A DNA stretch of 64,000 nucleotides from NCBI RefSeq assembly GCF_900095865.1, contig NZ_FMIZ01000007.1, positions 1,486,530 to 1,550,529 on the forward strand. The letters are read 5' to 3'. Source of the stretch: Massilioclostridium coli. GTDB lineage: Bacteria > Bacillota > Clostridia > Oscillospirales > Ruminococcaceae. The notes beneath the pieces are model-generated. The model did not search any database, was not told where the DNA came from, and saw only the letters and a list, made by a program, of their open reading frames with translations. Each line of letters begins with the position of its first letter. Position 1 is the stretch's first letter. This document shows positions 62,796 through 64,000 of the stretch, piece by piece. The translations under genes and the position numbers were made by a program.

Positions 62796-64000
62796 TCACA
62801 TAGATCCATCTTTTCTAAGAACTACCATTACTGTTTTAAACAATATTTTTATATCTAGCCCAATGTTCCAATTTGTGATATACTCCTTGTCAAGACGAAC
62901 TACCTCTTCAAAATCAGTAATGTCGCTACGTCCGCTGACCTGCCACATACCGGTTATTCCTGGCTTAATTGCCAGTCTTGCACGATGGTGCAGCTCATAA
63001 AAATTCGTTTCCGAAATCAAAGGTGGCCTGGTTCCAATTATTGACATATCACCTTTCAACACGTTAAAAAACTGCGGAAATTCGTCAATGCTTGTTCGTC
63101 TGATAAAATCCCCGATACCAGTCTTATGTGTTCCATCTGGAAGAATCTTATTTCCGATAACTCGTGGGTCAAAATCCAATTTGAACATCTTTTCATCACC
63201 CAATTTGTTATCTTTCATCAATTCAGCCTTACGTTCTTCTGCATCCATATACATGCTTCGGAACTTATACATTTTGAATCTCTTTCCATTCTTTCCTACA
63301 CGTTCCTGTGCAAAGAAAATCGGTCCCGGTGATGCTATGTAAATTGCTGGAGCAACAAATATAAACAAGATTCCGGTAATCAAGCATCCTACCAGACCTC
63401 CGGCAATATCCATCAGACGTTTCAACATCAGATCTCTTGTAGATGCATAATTAATACTGGTAGTCAGTACAGTATAATCGCCTACTCTTTCTACAAACTG
63501 TTTCTTACCTGGCACACTTTTTACCTTTGCCAGATTCAGATGAACCGTAACGCCTGTTTCTGTAAACTGTTCAATCAGTTCTCTTGGATAAGGCACAACA
63601 CCTGATGTCACAATCAGTACTTCATCAATCCATTCCTTGCAAACATATTCAGCAGCATTATCCATATTGGCAACTACTTTTATACCATCAATGTGCCTTC
63701 CTATCATTTCCTTATCAATAACGGCAATTCCAGAAATCTTATAGCGAGCATAATTATGTTCTTTCATGCTCTCTACTACTGCACTTGCCACATCTGCTGT
63801 AACTACAAGAAGTAGGGAACGATTTTCTCCATCTTCCATTTTCTTCCTAAGTAAATGTTTCCACAGTTCTCTTACCAGATAAGTAAGTAGCATATAGATA
63901 ATGATATTCAGTACCAATGCCAGTCTGGAATATTGTTGTCCTTCCTGAAGCATAAACAAATAAAGCAATAAACATGCTCCAAGAATTACTCCATGCTGTG
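62796..64000 (-). CDS. Polyprenyl glycosylphosphotransferase (priming enzyme), 5' end outside window
   Basis: Initiating sugar transferase that places the first sugar phosphate on undecaprenyl phosphate. The frame is open to 64,000, so the N-terminal membrane helices are partly missing. A Rossmann-like domain (LLLVVTADVASAVVESMKEH) precedes a membrane helix (VGCLITGILFIFVAPAIY). The catalytic bacterial sugar transferase domain has FFAQERVGKNGKRFKMYKFR, SIIGTRPPLISETNFYEL and IKPGITGMWQVSGRSDITDF. It is the first visible gene of the polysaccharide operon. Confidence 0.93.
   Translation of the reverse strand, partial: QHGVILGACLLLYLFMLQEGQQYSRLALVLNIIIYMLLTYLVRELWKHLLRKKMEDGENRSLLLVVTADVASAVVESMKEHNYARYKISGIAVIDKEMIGRHIDGIKVVANMDNAAEYVCKEWIDEVLIVTSGVVPYPRELIEQFTETGVTVHLNLAKVKSVPGKKQFVERVGDYTVLTTSINYASTRDLMLKRLMDIAGGLVGCLITGILFIFVAPAIYIASPGPIFFAQERVGKNGKRFKMYKFRSMYMDAEERKAELMKDNKLGDEKMFKLDFDPRVIGNKILPDGTHKTGIGDFIRRTSIDEFPQFFNVLKGDMSIIGTRPPLISETNFYELHHRARLAIKPGITGMWQVSGRSDITDFEEVVRLDKEYITNWNIGLDIKILFKTVMVVLRKDGSM

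Noticed and set aside
1-64000. CRISPR arrays, tRNA or rRNA genes
   Set aside because: No regularly spaced repeats and no tRNA or rRNA signatures were seen on reading either strand.

Overview
The window looks like a chromosome segment of a gut Firmicute, most likely Lachnospiraceae/Clostridiales. The evidence is gene content: a Tn1549/CTn-type conjugative module with Maff2, PrgI, DUF4366, DUF4315 and PcfB proteins, TnpV/TnpW proteins, a tet(O/32/O)-like gene, strong AAGGAGG ribosome sites, and an AT-rich exopolysaccharide locus. Almost every gene lies on the minus strand. No rRNA, tRNA or CRISPR array was seen.

Region 1 (1 to about 40.9 kb) is part of an integrative conjugative element (ICE). 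Reading along transcription (high to low coordinates) it carries: a small ORF and a sigma-like regulator; a 1996-residue thioester/Cna-B surface adhesin; two small proteins and a RepA-type initiator; PcfB; the coupling ATPase (broken); Maff2, TrbL/VirB6-like, PrgI and VirB4 proteins; an NlpC/P60 hydrolase; DUF4315 and DUF4366 proteins; TopB; and a giant methylase/helicase truncated where a tnpV-tet module is joined. The relaxase and integrase of this ICE are not visible and may lie beyond position 1.

Region 2 (21,091-30,620) is a complete 9.5-kb mobilizable element of the Tn4451/TnpX type, nested inside the ICE coupling-protein gene. It has its own serine recombinase, TnpV, TnpW, MOBQ relaxase, candidate oriT, CHC2 primase, VapE-like helicase, iteron-like repeats and a PadR/HAAS/lipoprotein cargo operon. 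Both gene halves, the 5-bp direct repeat and the dyads at both ends are visible. Precise excision would restore the ATPase reading frame.

Region 3 (41-44.6 kb) is a regulatory patch: an XRE regulator behind a 113-nt hairpin ending in U7, a zinc-ribbon protein, a LexA-type self-cleaving repressor with its own operator, an 80-aa XRE repressor with two operators facing a frameshifted gene, and a 240-aa HTH protein. Where the ICE ends within this patch is not clear.

Region 4 (44.7-64 kb) is an exopolysaccharide/capsule operon. It runs from a polyprenyl glycosylphosphotransferase through UDP-glucuronate and UDP-galacturonate synthesis, glycosyltransferases, Wzy, Wzx, a pyruvyltransferase, a TupA-like ATP-grasp protein, an FrhB-type protein, acyltransferases and a radical SAM protein, down to glmS, a sugar nucleotidyltransferase and VanZ.

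The most notable observations are: a tnpV gene with its own perfect ribosome site read entirely in another frame of the giant helicase; the element nested in the coupling-protein gene; and three G7-G8 tracts in three AT-rich polysaccharide genes, one of which is out of frame in this copy. The last pattern resembles slipped-strand phase variation of the capsule.
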